A stretch of DNA of 64,000 nt from UBA1858 sp965227695 (GCA_965227695.1 OZ245760.1:1488001-1552000); one strand, 5' to 3'; shown: positions 17,026 through 26,902, counted from the first letter of the stretch. Notes: generated from the letters alone by a model not told the origin. Numbers and translations are program-made.

Positions 17026-18006
17026 TTATGCTGAATTGATAAAACCAGCGCCAGATGAGATTGATTCATATATACGCCAACCGATATAACAAAAATAGCT
17101 TGCCAGTAAAAACAATCCTTCCTTTTTGCTAATGACTTTTCCAGTGCATGCCAGCGGTAACATTGCCAGTGAAAAAAGTAATGTAACAATAATATCTGTC
17201 GTGGTCACATTGCCGAGTGGCAGAGGATGTACCAGTGCGCTTAAACCGAGCACGCTGAGGATATTGAAAATGTTAGAACCAACAACATTGCCTATAGCGA
17301 TCGCACTCATTTTTTTTGCTGCAGCCAGAGTTGATGTTGCTAACTCAGGCATACTTGTACCTACTGCAACAATTGTCAGGCCGATTACAGCTTCGCTCAG
17401 GCCTATATGTCTGGCTATTTGCACTGCGCCATCAACAAGGTATTTTCCTCCTATCACTAACATCATGAGCCCCATGATAATGAAAACAAGTTCTTTTTTA
17501 ATGCTGTGTTGTGAAGTCGGCTGATCAATAAGGTCATTACGTGAGTGCGAGGGTTCGAATTGCCTGGACTTTAAAGTGTTGAAAATGACATAAACTATGA
17601 TTCCAATGGTTAGTAGTGCCGCGTCCGGGCGTTTGATAATCCCGTCTGCAATCAGTACACAAAATAATAATGTTGCTGCAATCATGGCTGGAATATCATG
17701 GCGGACCAGTTTTGCCTCCACTAGTATCGGGTGGACGATGGCACAAATTGCCAGTATCAAACCAATGTTGGCAATATTGGAACCCAGCACATTAGTGATG
17801 GAGACATCTGTCTTGCCCATATGTGCAGCATTCATGCTGACGGCGAGTTCAGGGGCGCTGGTTCCGAATGCCACGATAGTAAGCCCGACGACAAGTGGTG
17901 TGATGCCAAATCGCAATCCCAGCTCCGAGCTTCCACGCACCAGTCCCTCGGCTCCAAAATAAAGCAGACCCAGCCCGAAAATGATGGATGTGGCGTCAGC
18001 CAGCAT
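17026..18006 (-). CDS. Calcium/sodium antiporter family protein (YrbG/CaxA)
   Basis: The 326-residue protein has two inverted halves, each with the Ca2+/cation antiporter alpha-repeat: VAFGTSAPELAVSMNAA and, in the second half, VAVGTSMPELATSTLAA, with GSNIANIGLILAI and GSNIFNILSVLGL following. These acidic repeats bind Ca2+ and Na+. About ten membrane segments are expected. It lies just downstream of corA on the minus strand (27-bp gap), so cation transport genes are grouped. Confidence 0.88.
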   Translation of the reverse strand: MLADATSIIFGLGLLYFGAEGLVRGSSELGLRFGITPLVVGLTIVAFGTSAPELAVSMNAAHMGKTDVSITNVLGSNIANIGLILAICAIVHPILVEAKLVRHDIPAMIAATLLFCVLIADGIIKRPDAALLTIGIIVYVIFNTLKSRQFEPSHSRNDLIDQPTSQHSIKKELVFIIMGLMMLVIGGKYLVDGAVQIARHIGLSEAVIGLTIVAVGTSMPELATSTLAAAKKMSAIAIGNVVGSNIFNILSVLGLSALVHPLPLGNVTTTDIIVTLLFSLAMLPLACTGKVISKKEGLFLLASYFCYIGWRIYESISSGAGFINSA

Positions 18007-18033
18007 GAAAAATTCTGGCCTGTTGATGTTGTA

Positions 18034-19140
18034 TCAGAGCCATTTTTTATGCCTGAAATAGAGCAGTAACGCGACAGGTATGGCTAAAAATAAAATCCAC
18101 AGGGCAGGATAGGCCCATTGCCATTGTAATTCAGGCATATATTCAAAATTCATCCCATAAATTCCCGCTATGAATGTCAAGGGGATAAATATCGAAGCAA
18201 ATAAAGTCAATACTTTCATTATTTCATTCATTCTGTTGCTGATACCTGAAATATAAATCTCCAGAAGACTTGTCAGTATGTCGCGGTAAGACTCGATTGT
18301 TTCAACAACCCTGATCGCGTGGTCAGATACATCTCTCAGATAAATGCGAGTTTTATCATGAATTAATTCGGATTCATTACGTAGCATCTCTGCCATCAAT
18401 TCCCGAACCGGCGATACATTTCGGCGAACATGAATTAGTTCCCTTTTCAGTCTCTGGATGGCATTGAGGATGTCATGGTCTGATTGTTGGGCTAAAAGAC
18501 GCTCTTCAAGAGGTGTAATCGCATCGTTGAGAGAATCAATCAGATTAAAATACTGGTCTACGATAGTGTCAAGAATTTCATAAGTAAGATAATCTGCACC
18601 AAGACTTCTTAACTGGCCTTTGCTTTTTCTGATTCTTTGCTGCAGTGGATGAAAGAGAATGTCTTTTTTCTCTTTGAAAACGATCACAAAATATTCCATC
18701 ATCAGAATGCTGATCTGTTCATAAGCGACATTAAATTGATCATCCTGTGATGACATGTATTTTAATACCATGAAACAATAATTATCATGTTCCTCAAACT
18801 TTGGTCTCTGGTCGGTGTTTAATATATCTTCGAGAACTAACTGATGGATGCCAAATGTTTTGCCTATGTTTTCGATAATGGGGATATCTGTCAGACCTTC
18901 CACAATAATCCAGGTGGTTCCTTGCTGGCCTTTATAGTTGATCAGTTCTTCTATATTGTTTAATGAGTGTTCTTCAAGTTCTTCCTTGTTATAGCGAATG
19001 ACACTCAGGCTGGTTTTGGGCTCAACAATTTCCCCCACGTGAATAAGCGACCCGGGCGGCAAGCCTGATTTTTCTGATGGGGAATTGAATGATTGTGTCA
19101 TCGCTTTATCCAAATTGTTTTCTGGTAATCCGGGTGTCAT
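18034..19140 (-). CDS. corA: Magnesium/cobalt transporter CorA
   Basis: CorA forms pentameric Mg2+ channels. The protein has a large soluble N-terminal domain with helical stalk, then two C-terminal membrane segments joined by the signature YGMN (in IAGIYGMNFEYMPEL) and ending with the basic tail FRHKKWL. Length 368 residues from ATG 19140; an in-frame ATG at 19101 (MTQSF) gives 355 and neither has a strong ribosome site. The N-terminal 40 residues are not needed for the family fold. Confidence 0.9.
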   Translation of the reverse strand: MTPGLPENNLDKAMTQSFNSPSEKSGLPPGSLIHVGEIVEPKTSLSVIRYNKEELEEHSLNNIEELINYKGQQGTTWIIVEGLTDIPIIENIGKTFGIHQLVLEDILNTDQRPKFEEHDNYCFMVLKYMSSQDDQFNVAYEQISILMMEYFVIVFKEKKDILFHPLQQRIRKSKGQLRSLGADYLTYEILDTIVDQYFNLIDSLNDAITPLEERLLAQQSDHDILNAIQRLKRELIHVRRNVSPVRELMAEMLRNESELIHDKTRIYLRDVSDHAIRVVETIESYRDILTSLLEIYISGISNRMNEIMKVLTLFASIFIPLTFIAGIYGMNFEYMPELQWQWAYPALWILFLAIPVALLLYFRHKKWL

Positions 19141-19300
19141 TGATATTTGGTGCTGTCATCCTGTTGATAGCTAAACTAAATGCAAGTTTATACCGATATT
19201 TGTCATTTTGGGAGATGGGTCTAGCAAGAGCTCCGGATATTGATATCCGCAGGTCAGGCATGTTGCTGAAAGAGGGCTGAATGTCCGCATTGTGGAATCA

Positions 19301-20179
19301 TCAGGCGCGCATATCATGGGTGATATCCAGATAACTCTGATAACGTGACATATGAATATTGCCTTTGTGGAGTTGCTTTTTAATGGCGCAATCCGGTTCG
19401 TTAATGTGGCGACAATTGCTGAATTTGCATTGATTCAGGTATGGTATAAACTCTCTAAACCCATGCATGATATCTGAAGTACTGGTGAAGTCCGGCATGA
19501 AGTTGCGCACTCCCGGGGAGTCAATAATTTTCCCCCGGGGATTAACAGGATAGGCAAATGCATTAGTGGTGGTATGTCTGCCCTGTTGGATGTTTTTGGA
19601 CAGCTTTGCAACCTTGATTCGATGGTTATTTAGCAGAGCGTTGATCAGTGACGATTTCCCAACCCCGGACTGGCCAACCAGTATGGTGTTTTCATTCGCA
19701 ATAACATTACGTAGAGCCTGAATTCCATAGCCCAGCCTTGCACTGGCAACAATAAAGTTATCAATCAGCGTTTTGTATATTGTCTCGATATTGCCAATTT
19801 CTACATCTTGGGTGCTGGCAAGCTCGGCTTTATTTATAACAAGTGTTACCTTGCATTGATTAATAAAGCCACATGCACAGTATTTGTCTATCAGTGTTGT
19901 TGAGAAAGCAGGAATTGGCGCAACAACAATAACCATATGGTCGATGTTGGCAGCAATGGTCTTTTCGCGCCTGAAATTGTCAATTCGTGTTATTTGATTT
20001 CTGCGAGGTAAAATTGTTTCAATGACATGATCAGCCAGTGACTTTGTGTCACATTCAACCCGGTCTCCGCAAACGGAGTCAATCGCAGCGCTTCGCGCGT
20101 GACAATGGTATTGTGCTCCATGCTCGTCTTCAACGATATAGGTGTTTCCCTGTCGCGCAATAACCTGAGCAAGATACAT
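19301..20179 (-). CDS. rsgA: Small ribosomal subunit biogenesis GTPase RsgA
   Basis: The 292-residue protein shows the family architecture: an N-terminal OB fold, a circularly permuted GTPase (G4-like INKAEL before G1 GQSGVGKSSLINALL, then G3 DSPGVRNF), and a C-terminal zinc-binding segment with CKFSNCRHINEPDC. RsgA helps the late maturation of the 30S subunit. It lies 15 bp after a small cytochrome c gene in the same direction, and divergent from orn, the order usual in gammaproteobacteria. The N-terminus is shorter than E. coli RsgA. Confidence 0.93.
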   Translation of the reverse strand: MYLAQVIARQGNTYIVEDEHGAQYHCHARSAAIDSVCGDRVECDTKSLADHVIETILPRRNQITRIDNFRREKTIAANIDHMVIVVAPIPAFSTTLIDKYCACGFINQCKVTLVINKAELASTQDVEIGNIETIYKTLIDNFIVASARLGYGIQALRNVIANENTILVGQSGVGKSSLINALLNNHRIKVAKLSKNIQQGRHTTTNAFAYPVNPRGKIIDSPGVRNFMPDFTSTSDIMHGFREFIPYLNQCKFSNCRHINEPDCAIKKQLHKGNIHMSRYQSYLDITHDMRA

Positions 20180-20194
20180 CCTGTCTGATATTCG

Positions 20195-20473
20195 TCAAAA
20201 GTGATAATACTGTTCGTTAAGGAATTGTGTAACGGCATTAATTTCCGACTCGGTCCAGCCGGAGTTGATGCCATGTGAACAGTATTCGACGCGCTCATGT
20301 AACGCGCCTAGCGTGTTTGCAATTCGATCATCCCGTGTATAAAGGACATGCCCGTCACCTCCCGTCATGCGGCTATGGCATTCAATACAGTTGTTATTAT
20401 GAAGCGATTTGCCATCCGCCGCGGATATTACGGGTGAAGTCATGAATAGTAATATCAATATAATTTTTTTCAT
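20195..20473 (-). CDS. Small monohaem cytochrome c
   Basis: The 92-residue exported protein has a signal peptide (MKKIILILLFMTSPVISA) and one haem c motif CIECH near residue 29. The C-terminal part, with VEYCSHGINSGWTESEINAVTQFLN, fits the final helix of class I cytochromes, though no obvious Met ligand stands there. The methionine in SRMTGG is close to the haem motif. I chose the ATG at 20473 rather than 20566, because the longer form places a polar tail in front of the signal peptide. Electron partner unknown. Confidence 0.8.
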   Translation of the reverse strand: MKKIILILLFMTSPVISAADGKSLHNNNCIECHSRMTGGDGHVLYTRDDRIANTLGALHERVEYCSHGINSGWTESEINAVTQFLNEQYYHF

Positions 20474-20554
20474 CTCTTTGCTGCAATCCCGTTGATCGTT
20501 GCTTTTAATATCAGGGTATAAATTTTTATCATTCAGGCGCGTTAGTGTACACTC

Positions 20555-21148
20555 ATGTCCAGTCAATTACGTAGTCAAAATAAAGTGGACCACAATTCTT
20601 CTCAGCGTGATAGTAATCTTATTTGGATCGATTTGGAAATGACCGGTCTGGATACAATGAATGATGAAATTATTGAAATTGCAACCATCGTTACCGACAA
20701 ACAACTGAATATCCTCGCAGAAGGTCCGATGATTGCGGTGCATCAACCGCAAAGCCGCCTCGATCAAATGGATGACTGGAATCAGAAACAGCATGCCAAG
20801 TCAGGCCTGATCCAGCGTGTTCTGGATAGCAAATATACCCTGGCACAAGCAGAATCCACAACGCTCGCCTTTCTTGAAAACCATGTATCGCGGGGTGCCT
20901 CTCCCATGTGTGGTAACAGTATTTGCCAGGACCGGCGTTTTCTGGCGCGTCAAATGCCAACACTTGAGGGTTATTTTCATTATCGGAATCTTGACGTCAG
21001 TACCCTGAAAGAGCTTGTCAAGCGATGGTATCCTGCAAGCGAGTTTGCTTACGAAAAAGAATCACAACATCTGGCGCTGGCAGATATACGCGATTCTATT
21101 GACGAATTAAAGCACTATCGTGAAAAGTTATTTGTTAAAACTGGCTGA
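20555..21148 (+). CDS. orn: Oligoribonuclease
   Basis: Orn is the DEDDh 3'-5' exoribonuclease that degrades dinucleotides and pGpG. Visible motifs: WIDLEMTGLD near residue 24 (exo I), CGNSICQDRRFLARQMP (exo II) and a late HLALADIRDSIDEL (exo III with the catalytic His). The length of 197 is slightly above the usual 180 because the first 20 residues are a polar extension; a later start is possible. The 3' end overlaps the convergent nadB end by 21 bp. Confidence 0.93.
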   Translation: MSSQLRSQNKVDHNSSQRDSNLIWIDLEMTGLDTMNDEIIEIATIVTDKQLNILAEGPMIAVHQPQSRLDQMDDWNQKQHAKSGLIQRVLDSKYTLAQAESTTLAFLENHVSRGASPMCGNSICQDRRFLARQMPTLEGYFHYRNLDVSTLKELVKRWYPASEFAYEKESQHLALADIRDSIDELKHYREKLFVKTG

Positions 21149-22798
21149 CGGAGCCCGGTCGTCATCACACAGTGAAGTCAGGGATGCATCCGGTGTCAGC
21201 ACGGTATTCACATAATCAAGGGAAGGGTCTGTATGTGGGTAATCAAGGGTGTAGTGTAGTCCTCGGCTTTCCTTGCGCGATAACGCGCAGCGTATAATCA
21301 GGTCTGCAACAACTGCAATATTTCGCAGCTCTATGAGATCACCGGTGACATTGAAGTGACTGTAATATTCATCGATTTCACTCAACAGTAAGTCAATGCG
21401 GCGCTTGGCACGTTGCAGGCGTTTTGTGCTGCGCACAATACCGACATAGTCCCACATGAAGCGCCGGATTTCATCCCAGTTATGGGCAACCACGATTTCT
21501 TCATCAGAATCCGAGACCTGACTTGCATCCCAGGCGGGGATGTCAATTAGCGGATGTGATGATGAGTTAGAATGATTAATATGCCGACCAGCAAAACGGC
21601 CATAGGCGAGACATTCGAGCAGTGAATTGCTGGCCATGCGATTGGCGCCATGTAAACCTGTAAAGGCAACTTCACCGATGGCATACAGGTTTTCAATATC
21701 AGTCTGGCCATGCTCATCAGTGACCACTCCGCCACATGTATAATGTGCGGCAGGGACCACAGGAATCGGTTCTTTGGTCATGTCGTAACCAAGTGCCAGG
21801 CAGCGTGCATGAATATTCGGGAAGTGCTCTTTGATGAAGTCAGCCGGTTTATGGCTGATATCGAGATATACGTTTTCGAGGCCATGTTTTTTCATGACAT
21901 AATCAATTGCACGTGCCACGATATCGCGCGGTGCCAATACACCTCTTGGATCAAATTCATGCAGGAATTCAGTGCCGTCCTGCAGGACAATCTTGCCACC
22001 TTCACCGCGAATGGCTTCACTCAGCAGATAGGATTTTGCCTTTGGATGGTACAGGCAGGTCGGATGGAACTGCATAAACTCCATATTAGCCACCCGGCAG
22101 CCCGCCCGCCATGCCATGGCAAGGCCGTCTCCACAGGCGCCGTCCGGATTGCTGGTATATAAATAGACTTTGCTTGCTCCTCCTGTGGCCAGTACGACAT
22201 GTCTGGCACGAAATGTTTCTACTTCACCTTTGGCAATATTGAAAATATATGCGCCGATACAATGATTCTGTGGGAAACCCAGCTTGTGTGTGGTGATGAG
22301 ATCGACAGCGATGTAATTTGAAAACAAATCGATATGTTTGCGCTGGCTGACTTCGTCAATAAGCTGATTCTGTACGGCATTGCCTGTTGCATCTGCGACA
22401 TGGGCTACCCGGCGCCGGCTATGGCCGCCTTCTCTGGTCAAGTGTAACTGGTGTGGGCTTTGAGGGTTATTGTCGCGCGTGAAGTCCACGCCAATGGAGA
22501 GTAACCAGTCAATAACTTCACGCCCTTCAGATACGGTCTTGGCAACAACCTGCGGGTCACATAATCCGGCACCGGCGGACAGCGTATCGGCAATATGCTG
22601 GTCAAAGGAATCTTCGTCATCAATGACCGCCGAGATCCCGCCCTGTGCATAGGAAGTGTTGCCGCTGCTCAATTCTGCCTTTGAAATGACCGCAATGCTC
22701 AGTCGCTGATCAATATGCAGTGCCGTGCTCAGGCCAGCTGCACCGCTGCCCAGAATCAGCACATCATAATCATGAAAATTCGAGACTTTTGAACTCAT
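21128..22798 (-). CDS. nadB: L-aspartate oxidase
   Basis: NadB oxidises L-aspartate to iminoaspartate for quinolinate and NAD synthesis. The 556-residue flavoprotein has an N-terminal FAD motif (VLILGSGAAGLSTAL), SYAQGGISAV, the active-site segment LTREGGHSRRRVAHVADATG, GDGLAMAWRAGC and PAAHYTCGGVVTDEHGQT, with a fumarate reductase-like C-terminal helical domain. It precedes, on the opposite strand, the rpoE operon, an arrangement common in gammaproteobacteria. Confidence 0.95.
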   Translation of the reverse strand: MSSKVSNFHDYDVLILGSGAAGLSTALHIDQRLSIAVISKAELSSGNTSYAQGGISAVIDDEDSFDQHIADTLSAGAGLCDPQVVAKTVSEGREVIDWLLSIGVDFTRDNNPQSPHQLHLTREGGHSRRRVAHVADATGNAVQNQLIDEVSQRKHIDLFSNYIAVDLITTHKLGFPQNHCIGAYIFNIAKGEVETFRARHVVLATGGASKVYLYTSNPDGACGDGLAMAWRAGCRVANMEFMQFHPTCLYHPKAKSYLLSEAIRGEGGKIVLQDGTEFLHEFDPRGVLAPRDIVARAIDYVMKKHGLENVYLDISHKPADFIKEHFPNIHARCLALGYDMTKEPIPVVPAAHYTCGGVVTDEHGQTDIENLYAIGEVAFTGLHGANRMASNSLLECLAYGRFAGRHINHSNSSSHPLIDIPAWDASQVSDSDEEIVVAHNWDEIRRFMWDYVGIVRSTKRLQRAKRRIDLLLSEIDEYYSHFNVTGDLIELRNIAVVADLIIRCALSRKESRGLHYTLDYPHTDPSLDYVNTVLTPDASLTSLCDDDRAPSASFNK

Positions 22799-22886
22799 AT
22801 TTGTCTATTCTGTCACAAAACATGTGACGCCGTTAGCATCTATCGTTAATATATCCCCGTTAATGCCTAATCCGCCAGGAGAAGGC

Positions 22887-22913
22887 GAACTTCATAGATC
22901 TTGCACAGTCATA
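22887..22913 (+). promoter_or_regulatory. Candidate sigma-E promoter in front of rpoE
   Basis: GAACTT at 22887-22892 is followed after 16 bases by TCATA at 22909-22913, a good match to the sigma-E consensus GAACTT-N16-TCNNA. It lies about 40 bp upstream of the rpoE ATG. This fits the known autoregulation of rpoE, which is inferred here, not shown. Confidence 0.55.
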
Positions 22914-22954
22914 AAATAAGCGAACAGCGATTCGCCCAAGGAGAATTGCCCACG

Positions 22955-23530
22955 ATGGGCGAAAATAATAATAACGATAAAGAATTGGTAGAACGTGCGC
23001 AGCAAGGGGATACACGCGCATTTGATCTGCTGGTGCAGAAGTACCAATTCAAGGTGGTGAACCTGGTCAGTCGCTATGTTCGTACCGAGGAGGCTCAGGA
23101 TGTTGCGCAAGAAGCGTTCATCAAGGCCTACCGAGGATTGAAAAATTTTCGCGGAGATGCAGCATTTTATACCTGGTTGTATCGAATTGCTGTTAACTCG
23201 GCTAAAAATTATCTGCTTTCAGCATCACGCCGACAGTCTGATCACCAGGTGGATGTGGAAGATGCAGAGTTTTTTGATGATGCGACTGTGCTGCGCGATC
23301 AAACGACTCCGGATCGTGTGCTTCAGTCTCAGGAATTGGAGAAGAAGGTATTTGAAGCCATGAACCAACTGCCAGATGACCTGAAAATGGCAATCACACT
23401 CCGTGAGCTGGAAGGCATGAGTTATGAACAAATTGCAGAAGCGATGGAGTGCCCGATCGGTACTGTCAGGTCGAGGATATTCAGAGCGCGTGAAGCCATA
23501 GATAAAGTCGTTCAACCGTTAATGGATTAG
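22955..23530 (+). CDS. rpoE: RNA polymerase sigma-E factor (RpoE/AlgU)
   Basis: This ECF sigma factor controls the envelope stress response. The 191-residue protein has region 2 (YVRTEEAQDVAQEAFIKAYRGL, FYTWLYRIAVNSAKNYL) and region 4 (LPDDLKMAITLRELEGMSYEQIAEAM, PIGTVRSRIFRAREAI). The ATG at 22955 has AAGGAGA ten bases upstream; a TTG-initiated extension to 22901 is unlikely. rseA, mucB and mucD follow in the same direction, the standard operon. Confidence 0.95.
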   Translation: MGENNNNDKELVERAQQGDTRAFDLLVQKYQFKVVNLVSRYVRTEEAQDVAQEAFIKAYRGLKNFRGDAAFYTWLYRIAVNSAKNYLLSASRRQSDHQVDVEDAEFFDDATVLRDQTTPDRVLQSQELEKKVFEAMNQLPDDLKMAITLRELEGMSYEQIAEAMECPIGTVRSRIFRAREAIDKVVQPLMD

Positions 23531-23560
23531 TGAATTTTTATTACAACCAGAGTTAGTCTT

Positions 23561-24283
23561 ATGAGTGCAGAAGCAGAGTTAAATCAAACCGATCTCGAAT
23601 TAATCAGTGCAAGCCTGGATGAAGATCTCTCCGAGTTTGAACGTCGTCGCCTGAATACCACGGTCCTGGCAAAAAATGAAGGCGAAAAAACGTGGGTGCG
23701 ATACAATGCAGTCAGCGCGGTAATGAAAAAACAGTTTCCTGCTCAGATTGATAAAGATTTTTCTGCACAGGTGATGCGGGCCATTGGCGAGCAGGGTTAT
23801 CAACAGGATGAGGAATCAGCTACCCAGGTAAAAATCAAGCGTGTCAGTAGTCACCTGAAACAGGTTGCCGGACTGGCTGTTGCCGCTTCTGTCGCCGCAT
23901 TCTCTGTTGTGACCTATCAGCATTTTAACCAGCCGGTAAATACTGAATCACCTCAGGTAGCGCTTGGCACTCAGGATGCCAGGGGCGAAATCAATTCATC
24001 AGCCAAGCAAACAATCCAGGCTGCCCAGCAGGTTGAATTTGCACCTGCCACTGCACAGCAATCTGCTGCCACATTGCGTCCGCTGGACAGTTTTCAAATC
24101 AACAACCTGCCAGCCGACAATCAACAACACATAAATACTCCGTTACAGCAACCACGTGTTGAAGAAAATATCTATTATCAGGAGGAACTGAATCCATATA
24201 TTCAGCGTCACGCAGGTTATGGCAGCCAGCGTATTATTACACCCTATGTTGAAATTATTGAATTGAAGGACATCAAAGAGTAA
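23561..24283 (+). CDS. rseA: Anti-sigma-E factor RseA
   Basis: RseA is a single-pass inner membrane protein that holds sigma-E. The N-terminal cytosolic domain (about residues 10-100) contains LISASLDEDLSEFERRRLNTTV and a VRYNAVSAVMK segment, followed by a membrane helix near residues 105-125 (QVAGLAVAASVAAFSVVTY). A Gln/Ala-rich periplasmic part follows, ending in a YGSQRIITPYVEIIELKD tail typical of gammaproteobacterial MucA/RseA. Regulated proteolysis releases the sigma factor. Position between rpoE and mucB supports the call. Confidence 0.88.
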   Translation: MSAEAELNQTDLELISASLDEDLSEFERRRLNTTVLAKNEGEKTWVRYNAVSAVMKKQFPAQIDKDFSAQVMRAIGEQGYQQDEESATQVKIKRVSSHLKQVAGLAVAASVAAFSVVTYQHFNQPVNTESPQVALGTQDARGEINSSAKQTIQAAQQVEFAPATAQQSAATLRPLDSFQINNLPADNQQHINTPLQQPRVEENIYYQEELNPYIQRHAGYGSQRIITPYVEIIELKDIKE

Positions 24284-24287
24284 TTTG

Positions 24288-25286
24288 ATGAGAGCGTTAT
24301 TCACAATTGCTGTTTTAATGATGGTGTCAACTGCGCACGGTCAGCAGTTGCTGACTAGCGAGTCATCTGCTATAGATGAATCCGACGGGCATGCGCTAAT
24401 AAACAAAATGCTAAATAATGCCCAGCATATCAACTACCAGGGCACTTTTGTATTTATGAATAATGGTCAGCTGCATTCCATGCGCATTGTACACGGTGTG
24501 GTGGATGGGAAAGTGAAAGAAAGGCTGACATCTTTGAGCGGGGAGCCCCGCGAAGTTGTGCGTGATAATGAAACGGTGACATGTGTATGGCCACAGAGAG
24601 GTCTGGTCACGGTTGATCCGTCATCTGCCAATCACGGAATTCCAACAATTGTTCCACGTGAGCTTGAGAGCCTCACGCAGAGTTATCGGGTAAAGCCTGG
24701 TCCATTAAGCAGGATAGCAGACCATGATTGCAGGGTATTGGCCATAGAGCCAATCGACCAGTTTCGATATGGCTATGAGTTGTGCATTGAACCTGTCAGC
24801 GGGATGCTGTTGCGTTCCAAAATGCTGCATCCGCGTGGCCACCTGCTGGAGGAAGTCATGTTCACCCATGTGAAATATCTTGATTCTGTTGACCATATCA
24901 ACTTTCATCCGGAAAACGATATCGATCACTTTACATGGCGGCGTTCTGAAAATGAAGATGAGTATCACTCCTCTGCGTCTCATAAACAAAATAGCTGGCG
25001 TGTTTCCAAGTTACCACCAGGATTTTCGGTCAGTAAAATCAGTCAGCGACTCATGTCAACCAGTGATGAGCCTGTTCAGCACATGGTTGTCTCCGATGGT
25101 GTCGCCTCTGTTTCTGTTTTTATCGTAAAACCACGCAAACCCAGGCAATTTTACGAGGGCTTAAGTCAGCGTGGCTCAATTAATGCTTTTTCACGCGGTT
25201 TTGATGATCATCAGATTACTGTGCTCGGAGAAGTGCCAAACGAGACTGTTAAAATGATTGGGACATCAATAGTGCATACTAAATAG
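24288..25286 (+). CDS. rseB: Sigma-E regulator MucB/RseB
   Basis: RseB is a periplasmic protein that binds RseA and protects it from DegS, sensing lipoprotein-like signals. The sequence starts with a signal peptide (MRALFTIAVLMMVSTAHG), then ALINKMLNNAQHINYQGTFVF, the beginning of the LolA-like domain. The small C-terminal domain holds LPPGFSVSKISQRLM and HMVVSDGVASVSVFI. I chose the ATG at 24288, one codon after the TTG at 24285. It follows rseA by 4 bp. Confidence 0.9.
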   Translation: MRALFTIAVLMMVSTAHGQQLLTSESSAIDESDGHALINKMLNNAQHINYQGTFVFMNNGQLHSMRIVHGVVDGKVKERLTSLSGEPREVVRDNETVTCVWPQRGLVTVDPSSANHGIPTIVPRELESLTQSYRVKPGPLSRIADHDCRVLAIEPIDQFRYGYELCIEPVSGMLLRSKMLHPRGHLLEEVMFTHVKYLDSVDHINFHPENDIDHFTWRRSENEDEYHSSASHKQNSWRVSKLPPGFSVSKISQRLMSTSDEPVQHMVVSDGVASVSVFIVKPRKPRQFYEGLSQRGSINAFSRGFDDHQITVLGEVPNETVKMIGTSIVHTK

Positions 25287-25468
25287 CTGCTGACAGCATA
25301 CAGTTCAATTATTGGTTGTCTGCCGCATTGTCCTCACAGAGAACTTTTTTTGTATCGGTGTTGTCAACAGTAACTGGAAAGTGGAAGCATTCATCGAGTT
25401 AACGGAATAACCAGGATACATCTGTGAAACTGCATATTTATAAAGCTGTTTAAGAAGGAGATCATGCT

Positions 25469-26902
25469 TTGTTTCGTAAAAGTAGCATTCTATCGTTTTT
25501 ATATTTTCTTATCTTCATCACGACTACTCCTACGGCATTTGCCCATGCCATGGAAGGTCTGCCTGATTTCACTAAACTGGTCGAAGAAAATGCTGACGCC
25601 GTTGTTAATATCAGCACTACCAAGCAGCAATCTGTTCGACGTGGCCTGCCGCCAAATGTAGAGATACCTGATTTCCCTCAGGATGGACCACTTGGTGATT
25701 TTCTGGAAAAGTTTTTTGGCGGGCAGGGTCCTTACGAGGAGCAGTTTAACTCACGCTCATTAGGCTCCGGGTTCATTCTTTCTGATGATGGCCATGTGGT
25801 GACCAATCATCATGTGGTTAAAGATGCTGATGAGATTATTGTTAAGCTGAGTGATCGTCGTGAATTGGAAGCTAAATTGATCGGCAGCGATCCGCGTAGT
25901 GATATTGCGTTACTCAAGATAGAAGCGAATAACCTGCCCGTTGTGAAACTGGGTTCATCTAAAGATCTCAAGGTTGGGCAATGGGTGTTGGCTATCGGTT
26001 CGCCTTTCGGATTTGACCATTCAGTGACCTCAGGTATTGTGAGTGCAAAAGGCCGCAGTCTTCCCAACGAGAACTATGTCCCTTTCATACAGACGGACGT
26101 GGCCATAAACCCCGGGAATTCTGGTGGTCCATTATTCAATCTCGCTGGCCAGGTAGTCGGCATAAACTCGCAAATTTACAGCCGTACAGGTGGATTCATG
26201 GGGCTGTCTTTTGCGATCCCTGTAGAAGTGGCAATGGATGTCGTTGAGCAGCTTAAAGAGCATGGCTATGTTTCACGCGGCTGGCTGGGTGTATATATAC
26301 AGGAAGTCACACGGGAGCTGGCGGAATCGTTTGGCATGGAAAAGCCGATGGGAGCCCTGGTAGCCAAAATAATGGAAGGCAGTCCGGTGGAAGATGCTGA
26401 CATTAAAGTAGGCGATGTCATACTCACGTTTAACGGCCAGGAAGTGACAAATTCTGCTGCACTTCCACCCATGGTAGGTCGAGTGCGTGTTGGAGAGGTC
26501 GTTAAAGTTAAAATAATGCGCGATGGCAAAACAAAGACCGTGAAAGTCAAAATAGGTCAATTACCTGACACAGACCAGCCAATTGCAAAAGAACTTGCGG
26601 ATAAAGCAACAACGGGCGTGTTAGGGCTTGATGTCAGGGTGCTCAATAAAGATGAGTTGCAGCAGATGGAGCTGTCGCACGGTTTGCTGGTTACTGTGGT
26701 ATCAGAAGGCCCCGCCAAGTCAGCGGGTGTGCGTAAGGGTGATGTGTTGCAACTTATCAATGGAGAAAAAATAGAGACGGTGAGTCAGTTCAAAGAGATA
26801 GTTGATGCGTTGCCTAAAGGCAAATTTGCTTCTCTTTTGGTGCAGCGACGCCAAGGCCCTCAGTTTCTTGCGCTAAAAGTCCCGGATGATGAGGAAAAGT
26901 AG
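25469..26902 (+). CDS. mucD: Periplasmic serine protease MucD (DegP/HtrA family)
   Basis: The 477-residue Do-family protease has a signal peptide, a trypsin-like domain with the triad His (TNHHVV), Asp (SDIALLKI) and Ser (NPGNSGGPL), and two PDZ domains (starting near GWLGVYIQEVT and GVLGLDVRVL). It degrades or refolds damaged envelope proteins. The start is TTG at 25469, eight bases after AAGGAG; a nearby ATG at 25464 is out of frame. A 182-bp gap after rseB may hold a promoter. A strong terminator follows at 26943. Confidence 0.93.
   Translation: MFRKSSILSFLYFLIFITTTPTAFAHAMEGLPDFTKLVEENADAVVNISTTKQQSVRRGLPPNVEIPDFPQDGPLGDFLEKFFGGQGPYEEQFNSRSLGSGFILSDDGHVVTNHHVVKDADEIIVKLSDRRELEAKLIGSDPRSDIALLKIEANNLPVVKLGSSKDLKVGQWVLAIGSPFGFDHSVTSGIVSAKGRSLPNENYVPFIQTDVAINPGNSGGPLFNLAGQVVGINSQIYSRTGGFMGLSFAIPVEVAMDVVEQLKEHGYVSRGWLGVYIQEVTRELAESFGMEKPMGALVAKIMEGSPVEDADIKVGDVILTFNGQEVTNSAALPPMVGRVRVGEVVKVKIMRDGKTKTVKVKIGQLPDTDQPIAKELADKATTGVLGLDVRVLNKDELQQMELSHGLLVTVVSEGPAKSAGVRKGDVLQLINGEKIETVSQFKEIVDALPKGKFASLLVQRRQGPQFLALKVPDDEEK

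Noticed and set aside
17545..17560. GGTTCGAAT resembling a tRNA T-loop
   Set aside because: It lies inside the calcium/sodium antiporter gene and has no matching anticodon or acceptor stems.
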